From the NCBI GenBank assembly GCA_004555765.1, contig SFHG01000046.1:1-13010 (forward strand): a stretch of DNA of 13,010 bases, written 5' to 3'. Below are positions 5,922 to 13,010 of this stretch, piece after piece (position 1 is the stretch's first letter; every line of letters begins with the position of its first letter). This stretch comes from Bacteroidales bacterium (GTDB taxonomy: Bacteria; Bacteroidota; Bacteroidia; Bacteroidales; Porphyromonadaceae). The notes under the pieces were generated by a model. The model was not told where the DNA came from. It saw only the letters and a program-made list of their open reading frames with translations, and did no database searches. Made by a program: the position numbers and the translations under genes.

Positions 5922-8900
5922 TTACTTGGCAGTTTGACGGAGGAGCTCGTCTACGGCAGTGCGGAGCTGTTCGTCCTCTCCGGAGAGATTCTGCTCGGGA
6001 GTGTTGTAGACGAGGATATCCGGCTCGAGGAGGTGATTTTCGAGCGCATGACCCTGCATATCCTCCACGGTCACCTGCGGGATGCCGAAAACGAGAGTGG
6101 GATCCACCTGTGTCTCCCACCAAACGGCCGTCATGGTACCCGCCACGGGGGTGCCGACGAGCTTGCCGACTTTCAGCGTCTTATAGGTCCACGGGGTACC
6201 GTAGGCGTCGGAGTAATTTCCCTCGGAGACGAGCATCACAGAAGGTTTGTACCACTGCATAAAAGGCTCGCTGCCGATGTACTGACCGCGCGGGGTGAAG
6301 CGGGCATACTCTTTGCCACTGAAGAGGAGCGCCACGTCATTATGGAGCCAACCGCCGCCGTTGAAACGGGTATCCACCACAATGGCGTCGCAATTGCGGT
6401 ACTTGCCGAGTACATCTGCAAAGATGGTACGGTACGAGCGGCTGTCCATACCCTGGATATGCACGTAGCCGATGCGTCCCTTACTTTGCTTTTCGACAAG
6501 GTCTTGGCGCTGTTTGACCCAACGCTTGTAGAGAAGCGAACTTTCGCTACCGATGTGGATTGTGCGGACTTCCTCTTCGGAGATTTTCCCGTCCGTGCCT
6601 TTGAGTGTGACAAGGACACGCTCTCCGGCGAGACCGTTGAGGTAGTACTCGATGGGCTTATCCGGGGCGATGGTTTCGCCGTTTATCTTCAGGACAACGG
6701 CACCCGGCTTGGCTGCAGAGCCGGCTTTATCCATAGGTCCGGTACACATCACTTCCTTGATCTTCACACCTTCGCCCTTGTAGGTGTCATCGTAAAAGAG
6801 ACCGAGGGAGCCGGTGGGGTTGGAGACATCACTTCCGCCATAGCGGGCTCCGGTGTGGGAGGCATTCAGCTCGCCGAGGAGCTCGGAGAGGAGCTCCGCG
6901 AAGTCGTAGTTATTGGAGATGTCCCCGAGCTTGGAGCGGTACGACTGCGCATATCCCGCCCAGTCTACGCCGTGGAGATCCGGGTCGTAAAATTTCTCCG
7001 CCACCTGAGATACGACGTGGTCGAAGATGTAGGCGCGCTCTGCGGGATCTCCCTCTTCGGAGCGGGCTTTGAAAGAGATGGGCGTCACTTTCTTACCCTC
7101 TATCTTCTTCGCCCCGTCCCGACCGAAGAAGTAGAGCGTCTTACCGTCCTTATCGATCTGGAGCGAGCCGAAGCCCACTTCCGGGATGAGCATCGTCGTA
7201 CTCTTCTCTATGAGATTGTACTCGTAGAGGTTCGCAGAGTCGTCGAAGTAAGCTATGTAGTAAAGTTTCTCGCCCTTATCGTCCATCACGAAGTCGGAGT
7301 AGGTTCCGGAAGTACGCGACACTCTGACGGTACGGTACTCACGAGCCCCGTCGAGGTCGAACTTGAGGGGCGTGACTGCATCCTTTTTGTCCTCGGACTT
7401 CGTGTCTTTTTTGTCCTTGGACTTTTTGTCACCCTTCTTGGAGTCGGGTTCTTTTTTGTCCTCGTCTTCGCTCTTGCCCAGTTCCCGTTCCTCCTTCGTC
7501 CGGCGATACCGGTCAAACGCTTCTTTATCCAAGAACATCAGCATGATGTCGCCCTCACTGCCCCAACTGCCGTGACTGCGGTAGCCGTTGCGGTCGGAGT
7601 AAAAGGCGATGGCTTTTCCGCCGAGCACAAACTTGCCGCTACCCTCACCGTAACCGCTCTGTGTGAGGTCTACAATCTTGCCCGGGGTCTCTACGCTGAC
7701 GAGCGCCACGTCGGGGTTATTCCATCCGCCGATACCGATGTAGTTGGTTAGGAGCCATCGGGAGTCCGGTGCCCACTGGAAGTACTGGTCGCCGTCCTGG
7801 TACGAGTACTGGTACTTCTTATTCATCACCTCGGTCTCCTTCTTGGTCTCAAGGTCGAGGACAAAGAGGCCCGTACGGTCACGGAGGAAAGCCACTTTCT
7901 TGCCGTCGGGGGAGATAAGGGGTTGTTGAGAGGGAGCATCGTCATCAGTGAGCTTTGTCTCCTTAATTTCTGTCGCGTAGGTAAAGAGCTTGTCTTTCTC
8001 GCGGACGATCTCGGCCATATAGAGGTTCCACTTGCCGTCGCGCTCGGAGTCGTAGACAATCTTGCGACCGTCCGGAGAGACGGAGACGACGCGCTCCTGC
8101 CCCGGCGTGTCGGTGATACGCCTTGTGGTGTCGTACTCGACTGAAGTGGCATAAACATCGCCGTGAACCACGAAGATCATCTCCTTACCGTCGGGAGAGA
8201 TGACACCGTTCGTAAGGCCACGGGTGAGGGTCACCTTCTTGACGGGATTCTCGGTGTAGTCGGCGACGATGCGCACATCCACTTTGCGAGCCTCGCCTCC
8301 GAGAGGCATATAGTAGAGGTTGCCGTCCATGGAGAAAGCGACGTTACCTGCCCGGTCTCCACTCATGTAGCGGACAGGGTGTTTGGTAAACCTTGTGAGC
8401 TGAGTGGGTGCGCCGCCATCGATGGAAGCGCGGTAGACGTTAAACGTGCCGTCCCTTTCGCTCGTAAAAAGGTAGCTCTTGCCGTCGGGAAGCCAGATCG
8501 CGTTGCGGTCTTCGCCCTTGAAGTCTGTGAGCTTTTTGTAAGATCCATACTTACCACCAGGCGTCCAGAGCCAGATGTCACGTGCAATGGGCGATACTTG
8601 GTGTTTCCGGAACTCGTCCTCATAGCCCTTGATGTCGGTGTAGAGGATTCGTCCGTCGGGAGCGATGGAGGGCATCTTCATGGCCGTGGGGCTGAAAAGC
8701 TCCGGTCGTCCGCCATCAACGGACTGACTGTAGAGCTGGGAAAAAGTACCATAGGGGAAAATACCCATATCGGTCGTGGGACGGAGGTTTTGGTCATAAA
8801 GGACGTGCGTCTCGTCCAAGAATGCCACAGGAGTCTGCGACCTGCTATTGACGTAAGTGATCCGCTTAGCCGAACCTCCCTCCCTGCCGGTCACATAGAC

Positions 8901-9185
8901 ATTAAACGCACCGTCACGGTCGGAAGCGAAGGCGATCTTGGAGCCGTCCGGACTCCAGACGGGGCTTTTGTCGTAGGCGGGGTTCGACGTGATCTGACGC
9001 GCACGTCCGCCATCACGGGAGACCACGAAAATATCGCCCCGGTACGTGAAGGCTATTTCTTTGCCGTCCGGACTGAGTGCCGTCTGGCGGATCCAAGAGG
9101 GATCGTCTTCGGATGCCGTCGCCGTCGCGACTCCAATCGATGCCGAAGCAAGGAAGAGTAATAGGGAAAGTTTGGCGTGATTCAT
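5922..9185 (-). CDS. Exported tricorn-like protease, S41 family (WD40-like propellers, PDZ, tail-specific protease core)
   Basis: A 1087-residue protein; Thermoplasma tricorn has about 1070. The start at 9185 gives a signal peptide (residues 1 to about 24, cut near ATAS); the open extension to 9359 is unlike a protein N-terminus. Residues about 30-560 carry repeated SPDGKxIAF/DRDGxFNVY blades of TolB/tricorn-type beta-propellers. A very acidic-basic Lys/Asp/Glu linker spans 563-603, followed by further blades to about 700. The core follows: Ser776-His777 in NASHTG match the Ser745-His746 pair of tricorn; a PDZ-like segment lies at about 805-865; VDTRFNGGG (938-946) is the S41 strand; Ser992-Asp993 in GNYSDAY match nucleophile Ser965 and Asp966; Glu1049 in ENHLLEPD is the likely Glu1023. 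All expected catalytic residues are present. It should trim peptides in the periplasm, perhaps feeding peptidases such as PepD. It stands alone between two repeat-bearing gaps. The family is secure; exact specificity is not. Confidence 0.94.
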   Translation of the reverse strand: MNHAKLSLLLFLASASIGVATATASEDDPSWIRQTALSPDGKEIAFTYRGDIFVVSRDGGRARQITSNPAYDKSPVWSPDGSKIAFASDRDGAFNVYVTGREGGSAKRITYVNSRSQTPVAFLDETHVLYDQNLRPTTDMGIFPYGTFSQLYSQSVDGGRPELFSPTAMKMPSIAPDGRILYTDIKGYEDEFRKHQVSPIARDIWLWTPGGKYGSYKKLTDFKGEDRNAIWLPDGKSYLFTSERDGTFNVYRASIDGGAPTQLTRFTKHPVRYMSGDRAGNVAFSMDGNLYYMPLGGEARKVDVRIVADYTENPVKKVTLTRGLTNGVISPDGKEMIFVVHGDVYATSVEYDTTRRITDTPGQERVVSVSPDGRKIVYDSERDGKWNLYMAEIVREKDKLFTYATEIKETKLTDDDAPSQQPLISPDGKKVAFLRDRTGLFVLDLETKKETEVMNKKYQYSYQDGDQYFQWAPDSRWLLTNYIGIGGWNNPDVALVSVETPGKIVDLTQSGYGEGSGKFVLGGKAIAFYSDRNGYRSHGSWGSEGDIMLMFLDKEAFDRYRRTKEERELGKSEDEDKKEPDSKKGDKKSKDKKDTKSEDKKDAVTPLKFDLDGAREYRTVRVSRTSGTYSDFVMDDKGEKLYYIAYFDDSANLYEYNLIEKSTTMLIPEVGFGSLQIDKDGKTLYFFGRDGAKKIEGKKVTPISFKARSEEGDPAERAYIFDHVVSQVAEKFYDPDLHGVDWAGYAQSYRSKLGDISNNYDFAELLSELLGELNASHTGARYGGSDVSNPTGSLGLFYDDTYKGEGVKIKEVMCTGPMDKAGSAAKPGAVVLKINGETIAPDKPIEYYLNGLAGERVLVTLKGTDGKISEEEVRTIHIGSESSLLYKRWVKQRQDLVEKQSKGRIGYVHIQGMDSRSYRTIFADVLGKYRNCDAIVVDTRFNGGGWLHNDVALLFSGKEYARFTPRGQYIGSEPFMQWYKPSVMLVSEGNYSDAYGTPWTYKTLKVGKLVGTPVAGTMTAVWWETQVDPTLVFGIPQVTVEDMQGHALENHLLEPDILVYNTPEQNLSGEDEQLRTAVDELLRQTAK
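7377..7499 (-). other. Low-complexity charged linker inside the tricorn-like protease
   Basis: These bases encode residues 563-603, almost only Lys, Asp, Glu, Ser and Gly, with repeated D-K-K and K-D-K words and runs of ttttt on the plus strand. The frame stays open across it, and recognisable propeller blades lie on both sides. It is most simply a flexible linker or surface insertion between propeller modules. Confidence 0.7.
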
Positions 9186-9270
9186 TTTGAGAAAGATGAA
9201 AGGATTGGTATTTTGGTTTTTACGGGTTTGGGTTCGATGCTGTTCGGGAAGTACTACATGGCAAAAAAGA

Positions 9271-9355
9271 GATACAGACCGGGACGGGGACTTAGGTACG
9301 TACCTTTTTCCGAAAAGGTACAGACCGGGGAGACAGGGAGACACGAGCCAAAATT
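9271..9355 (+). repeat. Intergenic palindromic repeat, copy D (rearranged)
   Basis: The 242-bp gap between the EEP-protein stop (9428) and the protease start (9185) holds GATACAGACCGGGACGGGG (from 9271), then GGTACGTACC (9295-9304), TTTTTCCG, GGTACAGACCGGGGAGA, and GAGACACGAGCCAAAATTT. These are the words of the other copies in a different order, with ACAGACCGGG present twice. The rest of the gap shows no gene and no clear -7 box for the protease. Confidence 0.55.
9300..9321. other. Perfect 9-bp hairpin within repeat copy D
   Basis: GTACCTTTT (9300-9308) and AAAAGGTAC (9313-9321) pair perfectly around a 4-base loop. It is about 105 bp past the EEP-protein stop on the minus strand. No T-run follows directly, although a run of six T lies further downstream on that strand (about 9263-9268). 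It may be a weak terminator or an RNA-stabilising stem of the pepD/EEP unit. Confidence 0.45.
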
Positions 9356-9427
9356 TCACCCGCGACTTACCCCTGTATCTTATGTCCTCCGTGGAGTTTC
9401 CATACGCATCACTTGGGCAAAAAAGAC

Positions 9428-10606
9428 TTACTCGACCGATATGTCTATGTACACCGGATAGTGGTCGGAAAAACCTCCGGAGATGAAGCGGTTACCCCTG
9501 AATGAGCGCTTGGGACCCTTGCCGCTTCTAAGGTACGCGGGACTGAAAATCACCTCCCGTCGTTCGGTGACACGTGTGCGACTTCCGGGCGCAAGGAGTG
9601 CGCCGGAGACCATAATCTGATCGGGAAGCCAGAGACGGTTGCCGAAATAGTGGGTCCCGAGTCCTTTTTCTTCGAGATCGGAAGCGAGGTTGTAGAGGTC
9701 GTGCGTCCGAAACGAGCCGTGTGCGTCGTTGATGGGACGGGAGCGGAGCGAGTCCTTTACGGAGACATTCGTGGGACTGTCGTTGAAGTCACCCATAATG
9801 ATGATACGAGGCATCTCACGACGAGCCTCGATGGCATCAAGTACGCGGTTGAGCTTGCCATTCACTTCCTCACGTTTCTCCGACGTGGAATTGGTACCAC
9901 CTCTCCTACTGGGCAGGTGTACGACGATCACGTCATAGAGGTCGCCCGTCTTGCGGTCTTCGAGTGCGACCCAGAGGCTGCTTCGTCCTTTCCCGGATCG
10001 CTCCCGCTTCGTGCGCGGGTCTTTCCTCAGCGGGTAGTAAAGGGGCGCACCGTAATGGGGAATCTCGTAAGCCTCTACCTGTTTGAAGTCTTTGGGGTTC
10101 CAGAGAAGTGCCACATCAATGCCGCGGGGATCTGCACCACGGGTGACGGAGAAGCGGTAATCCGCCTTACGGATCGGATCCGTCTTCACAAGCGCCCTCA
10201 CGACCTCCAAGTCCTCAACTTCGACAAGTCCCACGACAGAAGGGAAACCCCACTCGCCTACGTCTGAGATGACGGACGCGAGCTGACGAAGCTTACGGTC
10301 GAGCTTGGATCGGGTCCACTTGTAAGCCCCCTCAGGCGTAAAAGCCTCATCGTCCGTGTCGGGATCGTCGAGAGGGTCAAAAAGGTTCTCTACGTTATAG
10401 CTCATAAAGCGGAGCTTATACGGCTTCCGCACCGTATCAGTGGCGTACACGCCGGTCACTTCGGTTTCCGTCCGGGAATGAGACAAATCCATATCCGTCT
10501 TCGTATCTCTGCGGTCTACACTCGCGCCACAGGTCGTGGAGAGGAGGAAAAAGCACACGGCGAAAGCCGTTACCCGAGCCTTGGTGACAAGTGGTGTCCG
10601 GTTCAT
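9428..10606 (-). CDS. Exported endonuclease/exonuclease/phosphatase (EEP) family protein
   Basis: A 392-residue protein with the DNase I-like metallohydrolase fold. The ATG at 10606 is preferred over an in-frame TTG at 10633. Residues 1 to about 28 form a signal peptide with a basic start and hydrophobic core (VTAFAVCFFLLSTTCGA); a Cys at 26 is present, but the preceding T-T is a poor lipobox, so lipoprotein status is doubtful. A polar linker runs to about 63. EEP motifs appear in order: MSYNVENLFD (Asn71), GLVEVED (metal ligand Glu129), GIDVALLW (Asp164), VVHLPSRRGG (His230), MGDFNDSP (Asp273, Asn275) and FSDHYP (Asp381-His382). The active site is complete. Likely substrates are extracellular DNA or RNA, but phosphoesters of other kinds cannot be excluded from sequence. 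It follows pepD by 53 bp, either co-transcribed or using its own -7 box. Confidence 0.9.
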   Translation of the reverse strand: MNRTPLVTKARVTAFAVCFFLLSTTCGASVDRRDTKTDMDLSHSRTETEVTGVYATDTVRKPYKLRFMSYNVENLFDPLDDPDTDDEAFTPEGAYKWTRSKLDRKLRQLASVISDVGEWGFPSVVGLVEVEDLEVVRALVKTDPIRKADYRFSVTRGADPRGIDVALLWNPKDFKQVEAYEIPHYGAPLYYPLRKDPRTKRERSGKGRSSLWVALEDRKTGDLYDVIVVHLPSRRGGTNSTSEKREEVNGKLNRVLDAIEARREMPRIIIMGDFNDSPTNVSVKDSLRSRPINDAHGSFRTHDLYNLASDLEEKGLGTHYFGNRLWLPDQIMVSGALLAPGSRTRVTERREVIFSPAYLRSGKGPKRSFRGNRFISGGFSDHYPVYIDISVE

Positions 10607-10630
10607 AGAGGCAAGGGGCTTCCGCCGTGG

Positions 10631-10638
10631 CAAAAATA
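10631..10638 (-). promoter_or_regulatory. Possible -7 box before the EEP-family gene
   Basis: On the minus strand TATTTTTG matches TAnnTTTG exactly, 24 bases before the ATG. No TTTG is seen at the -33 spacing, so it may be a weak internal promoter in a pepD operon or chance. The 53-bp gap has no hairpin or repeat element. Confidence 0.35.
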
Positions 10639-10659
10639 GATTACGGTTCCGGGGGGCGG

Positions 10660-12120
10660 TTATTTCTCGGGCGCGTTCTTGAGCACATCCAAGAGGTGAC
10701 GCCAGAAGAGGTCTACCGTCGCCACTTCGAGACGCTCTCTTGGGGAGTGTACGTCACGCATAGTGGGACCGAAGGAGACCATATCGAGCTGCGGGTATTT
10801 CTCCTTGAAAAGTCCGCACTCGAGCCCTGCATGGATGGCTTTGACGGCAGGCTTTTTGCCAAAAAGACGCTCATAGCTCTCTTCGACGACGTGGAGTATT
10901 TCGCTGTCGGGATTGGGAGCCCAACCGGGGTATCCGTCGCGTTCATAGACGTACGCATCAGCGAGCGAGAACGTAGTCGTGACCATATCGCCGGCCATCT
11001 CTATGAGGGAATCGATGGCGGAGCGCTGAGATGTCTCGACGAGGATGACGTCGTCCCCCTCCTTATTTTTCATCTTCACGGAGGCGAGGTTGGTACTCGT
11101 CTCGACGAGACCCGGGATGGCGTGACTCATACCGAGGACACCGTGCGGGCAGGCCACAAGGGCATTAATGAGTCTGTCGCCCGTCTCCACGTCGATGAGG
11201 AACTCGGGACGCTCCGTGGAAGAGACGGTCACCGTGACACCGTCGTCGATGCCTTTGAGCTCGCTCTGTACGGCTGCCGAAAACTCGTGGATATTCACGA
11301 CCACGGGCTCTTTGTCTTCGGGTTCTATGGCGATGACGGCGTAACCCTCACGCGCGATGGCGTTGTGCAGATTGCCGGCATCGATGTAACCGAGCTGAAA
11401 GTCCACGTCCGCAGAAAGGTTATAGAGGGCACGGGCGAGTATCTTAGTAGCGGAGCCGAGTCCCATGTGGATGTCGCCACCGGAGTGACCGCCTTTGAGT
11501 CCCCGGACATCTATGCGCAGGTAGACGAGATCGGGGTCGGCGTAGGTCTTGGTGTACTCAAACTCCGCGAGTGTACCCTTCCCTCCGGCACATCCGATGA
11601 ACATCTCGCCCTCGTCTTCGGAGTCGAGATTGAGCAGGATGTCACCGGTAAAAAATCCGCTCTGAAGTTCCATCGCGCCCGTCAGCCCTGTTTCTTCGTC
11701 CACTGTAAAGAGACACTCGATGGGACCGTGTTCGATGTCCGCAGAAGCCAGAAGGGCAAGCTCGGTGGCCACGCCTATACCGTTGTCGGCACCGAGGGTC
11801 GTACCTTTGGCTTTCAGCCAGCCGTCCTCGACGTAGGTCTGTATGGCATCCGTGTCAAAGTTGAAGTCCACGTCGCCGTTTTTTTCGCACACCATATCCA
11901 TGTGGCTCTGCAGCACGATGGTCTTGCGGTTCTCATAGCCCTTGGTGGCAGGCTTGGAGATAAGGACATTGCCGGCGTGGTCTTTTTTGAAAGGAAGATT
12001 GTGCTCATCCGCAAACTCTTTGAGGTAAGCGATGACTTTTTCCTCCTTCTTGGAGGGTCGGGGGATCTGATTAAGCTTATGGAAATAGTCAAAGACTATT
12101 TTAGGTTGGAGCTCGTTCAT
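10660..12120 (-). CDS. pepD: Aminoacyl-histidine dipeptidase PepD (Xaa-His dipeptidase, M20 family)
   Basis: A 486-residue cytoplasmic dipeptidase, the same length as E. coli PepD (485), which cleaves Xaa-His dipeptides such as carnosine and a range of other dipeptides. The start MNELQPKIVFDYFHKLNQIPR is the family's usual N-terminus. The two-zinc site is complete: His73 and Asp75 in QSHMDMV, Asp112 in LGADNG, Glu142-Glu143 in VDEETG (general base and ligand), Asp166 in LNLDSEDEG and His458 in RDVHSP. Ligand positions are offset by a few residues from the E. coli enzyme. GGHSGGDIH (210-218) marks the lid/dimerisation domain insertion. It has no signal peptide. An upstream -7 box lies in the gap at 12121-12446; the exported EEP gene follows. 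In a peptide-fermenting bacterium it would finish breakdown of imported dipeptides. Confidence 0.97.
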   Translation of the reverse strand: MNELQPKIVFDYFHKLNQIPRPSKKEEKVIAYLKEFADEHNLPFKKDHAGNVLISKPATKGYENRKTIVLQSHMDMVCEKNGDVDFNFDTDAIQTYVEDGWLKAKGTTLGADNGIGVATELALLASADIEHGPIECLFTVDEETGLTGAMELQSGFFTGDILLNLDSEDEGEMFIGCAGGKGTLAEFEYTKTYADPDLVYLRIDVRGLKGGHSGGDIHMGLGSATKILARALYNLSADVDFQLGYIDAGNLHNAIAREGYAVIAIEPEDKEPVVVNIHEFSAAVQSELKGIDDGVTVTVSSTERPEFLIDVETGDRLINALVACPHGVLGMSHAIPGLVETSTNLASVKMKNKEGDDVILVETSQRSAIDSLIEMAGDMVTTTFSLADAYVYERDGYPGWAPNPDSEILHVVEESYERLFGKKPAVKAIHAGLECGLFKEKYPQLDMVSFGPTMRDVHSPRERLEVATVDLFWRHLLDVLKNAPEK

Positions 12121-12212
12121 ACGTGTGGTAAGTGTTACGTCTATATGTGATTAAAAAGTTCGTCTTGAAAGGGGGGTGTACGCAGTCCTTCACGGAGCGA
12201 ACCCCCTATTTG

Positions 12213-12220
12213 CAAATATA
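12213..12220 (-). promoter_or_regulatory. Likely -7 promoter box of pepD
   Basis: On the minus strand TATATTTG matches the Bacteroidetes -7 consensus TAnnTTTG exactly and sits in the only A/T-rich stretch of the gap. Transcription would start near 12206, leaving a leader of roughly 85 nt. No TTTG is seen at the -33 spacing, so the call rests on the -7 box alone. Confidence 0.45.
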
Positions 12221-12273
12221 TACATTTCTCTTGGAAAGAGATCAGGAAGAGACAAAGAGGGAAACAAAAAGGA

Positions 12274-12354
12274 GGTACGTACCGGGATCCCCGGCTTGGT
12301 ATGTACCGGAGAAAGAAAAGATACAGACCGGGAAGATCTCCCCGGTCTGTATCT
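12274..12354 (+). repeat. Intergenic palindromic repeat, copy E
   Basis: The 326-bp gap between the CDF stop (12447) and the pepD start (12120) has no gene. It holds this copy: GGTACGTACCGGG (from 12274), TATGTACCGG (from 12300), then GATACAGACCGGG (12320-12332) with its inverted partner. Order and spacing follow copies A and B. GGTACGTACC (12274-12283) can also pair with GGTATGTACC (12298-12307); on the minus strand that stem is followed by TCCTTTTTG, like a second terminator. The remainder (12355-12446) shows nothing recognisable. Confidence 0.65.
12319..12354 (-). terminator. Intrinsic terminator of the CDF transporter gene
   Basis: AGATACAGACCGGG (12319-12332) and its exact complement (12341-12354) form a perfect 14-bp stem around an 8-base loop. 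On the minus strand the stem is followed directly by TTTCTTTCT, a U-rich tail in the RNA. It lies about 92 bp past the CDF stop codon. The arms consist of the family repeat word ACAGACCGGG and its inverse. Confidence 0.75.
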
Positions 12355-12446
12355 GGTTATAGTTTGGGATCAGGAGTAAGGAGTTCGGGATTTTCCATCC
12401 GAAATGATGCCCTGATTTACTCCCTCTTGCAAGTAAAGCGGGGAAG

Positions 12447-13010
12447 TTATCGGCTTTCGTCCACGATAAGCTTGTCGCACTCGGTACAGCCCTCCGTCTC
12501 CATCTGAAGGGTACTGTGCCCAATCCTGTATTTGTCCAGAACACGCCGGATAGCCGAACGGATCTCCTCCATCTCCTGCATAGAAGCGCAGTGCGAGACC
12601 GTGATGTGGGCTTCAAAATGGATCTGCGATTCATTCAGCTGCCAGAGGTGCAGGTGGTGAACGTTATCGACACCGGGAAGAGCCTCTATCTCGTCTATTA
12701 CGGAAGGGATGTCCACTCCCTCCGGTGCCGACTGCATCAAGATGTCCGAGGCTTCCTTTAGGACGTGCCAGGTGTGGATGATGATGTAAATGCTAACAAG
12801 AACCGTAATCAGAGGGTCGACCCAATAGACCCCGCCCCACATAATGGCAAGGGCACCAATGACGACGGCCACACTTGAGAGGGTATCGCCCAAGAGATGC
12901 AGATAGGCGGCACGGGTATTGATATTGTGGTCTTTCTCCTTCTGCAAAATCAGGACAGAAAAGAGATTGGCCAATAAACCGACCACGGCTACCCAAAGCA
13001 TCAGACTTCC
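12447..13010 (-). CDS. Cation diffusion facilitator (CDF/CzcD-type) metal transporter, C-terminal part
   Basis: The frame is open to the right edge of the window, so the N-terminus with TM1-TM3 is missing; the first Met seen (13001) is probably internal. The 187 residues present cover TM4 (MLWVAVVGLLANLFSVLIL), a short loop, TM5 with HLLGD (the His-x-x-x-Asp zinc-site motif), TM6 beginning WVDP, and the cytoplasmic ferredoxin-like C-terminal domain with HHLHLWQLNES and HFEAHITVSH. The protein ends in a CTEC pair. The family exports Zn2+, and sometimes Co2+, Cd2+ or Ni2+, from the cytoplasm in exchange for protons; the HxxxD half-site favours zinc. A strong terminator follows, so it is separate from pepD. 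Metal preference is not proven without the TM2 half-site. Confidence 0.93.
   Translation of the reverse strand, partial: GSLMLWVAVVGLLANLFSVLILQKEKDHNINTRAAYLHLLGDTLSSVAVVIGALAIMWGGVYWVDPLITVLVSIYIIIHTWHVLKEASDILMQSAPEGVDIPSVIDEIEALPGVDNVHHLHLWQLNESQIHFEAHITVSHCASMQEMEEIRSAIRRVLDKYRIGHSTLQMETEGCTECDKLIVDESR

Noticed and set aside
5901..7751. A 616-codon open frame on the plus strand opposite the tricorn-like gene; others like it at 1569-2669, 2694-3710, 3853-4725 and 8163-9161
   Set aside because: All lie opposite strongly supported genes, start in intergenic or internal positions and show no motifs, signal peptide or promoter; G+C-rich codon use on the minus strand keeps stops rare on the plus strand.
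9037..9048. CCCCGGTACGTG inside the tricorn-like gene, identical to the units at 1702 and 1725
   Set aside because: It encodes T-Y-R-G in a normal propeller blade and has none of the other repeat words nearby, so it is most likely chance.
10523..10540. Lipobox-like Cys26 in the EEP-family protein
   Set aside because: The residues before the Cys (S-T-T) do not fit a standard lipobox, so signal peptidase I cleavage is at least as likely.
10627..12150. A 507-codon open frame on the plus strand covering all of pepD
   Set aside because: It is the antisense shadow of pepD, whose minus-strand frame has every M20 zinc ligand and full family length. The plus translation resembles no family.
1..13010. 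CRISPR arrays, tRNA or rRNA genes, insertion sequences, phage genes or a toxin-antitoxin or defence system
   Set aside because: None seen: no regular spacer-repeat pattern, no cloverleaf, no transposase or integrase motif, and all genes belong to known housekeeping or nutritional families.

Overview
This window looks like the chromosome of a Bacteroidales bacterium, most likely Porphyromonas or a close relative. The grounds are the gene families (a DUF5117/DUF4953 metzincin protease, a periplasmic tricorn-like S41 protease, a PepD dipeptidase, a Nif3 plus C4 zinc-ribbon pair), Bacteroidetes-type -7 promoter boxes (TAnnTTTG) and no Shine-Dalgarno signal that decides a start. Two exported proteins also have Gln right after the predicted signal peptidase I site, the 'Q-rule' of Bacteroidetes. 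The genus is inference; no rRNA or species marker is present.

All eight genes lie on the minus strand, so transcription runs from high to low coordinates. In that order they are: the C-terminal part of a CDF metal transporter (12447-13010, cut by the window edge); pepD (10660-12120) and an exported endonuclease/exonuclease/phosphatase-family protein (9428-10606), 53 bp apart; a large exported tricorn-like protease (5922-9185); a Nif3-family protein (4690-5793) followed after 9 bp by a coiled-coil C4 zinc-ribbon protein (3901-4680); an exported GH20 beta-N-acetylhexosaminidase (1788-3740); and the N-terminal two thirds or so of an exported metzincin protease (1-1638, cut by the window edge).

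Four exported hydrolases (metzincin, GH20, tricorn-like, EEP) and a cytoplasmic dipeptidase suggest feeding on proteins, glycans and nucleic acids, as expected for a peptide-fermenting host-associated bacterium. They are separate transcription units, not one dedicated system.

The most unusual content is between the genes. Every gap that looks like a boundary between transcription units (1639-1787, 3741-3900, 5794-5921, 9186-9427, 12121-12446) holds a copy or fragment of one palindrome-rich repeat of about 80-90 bp. It is built from the words GGTACGTACC, ACGTACCGGG, GAGACACG and ACAGACC followed by A/T-rich or GGG sequence. The two short gaps inside presumed operons (9 and 53 bp) lack it. Some copies fold into terminator-like hairpins. 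This dispersed intergenic element is the best candidate here for something undescribed; I found no novel protein system.
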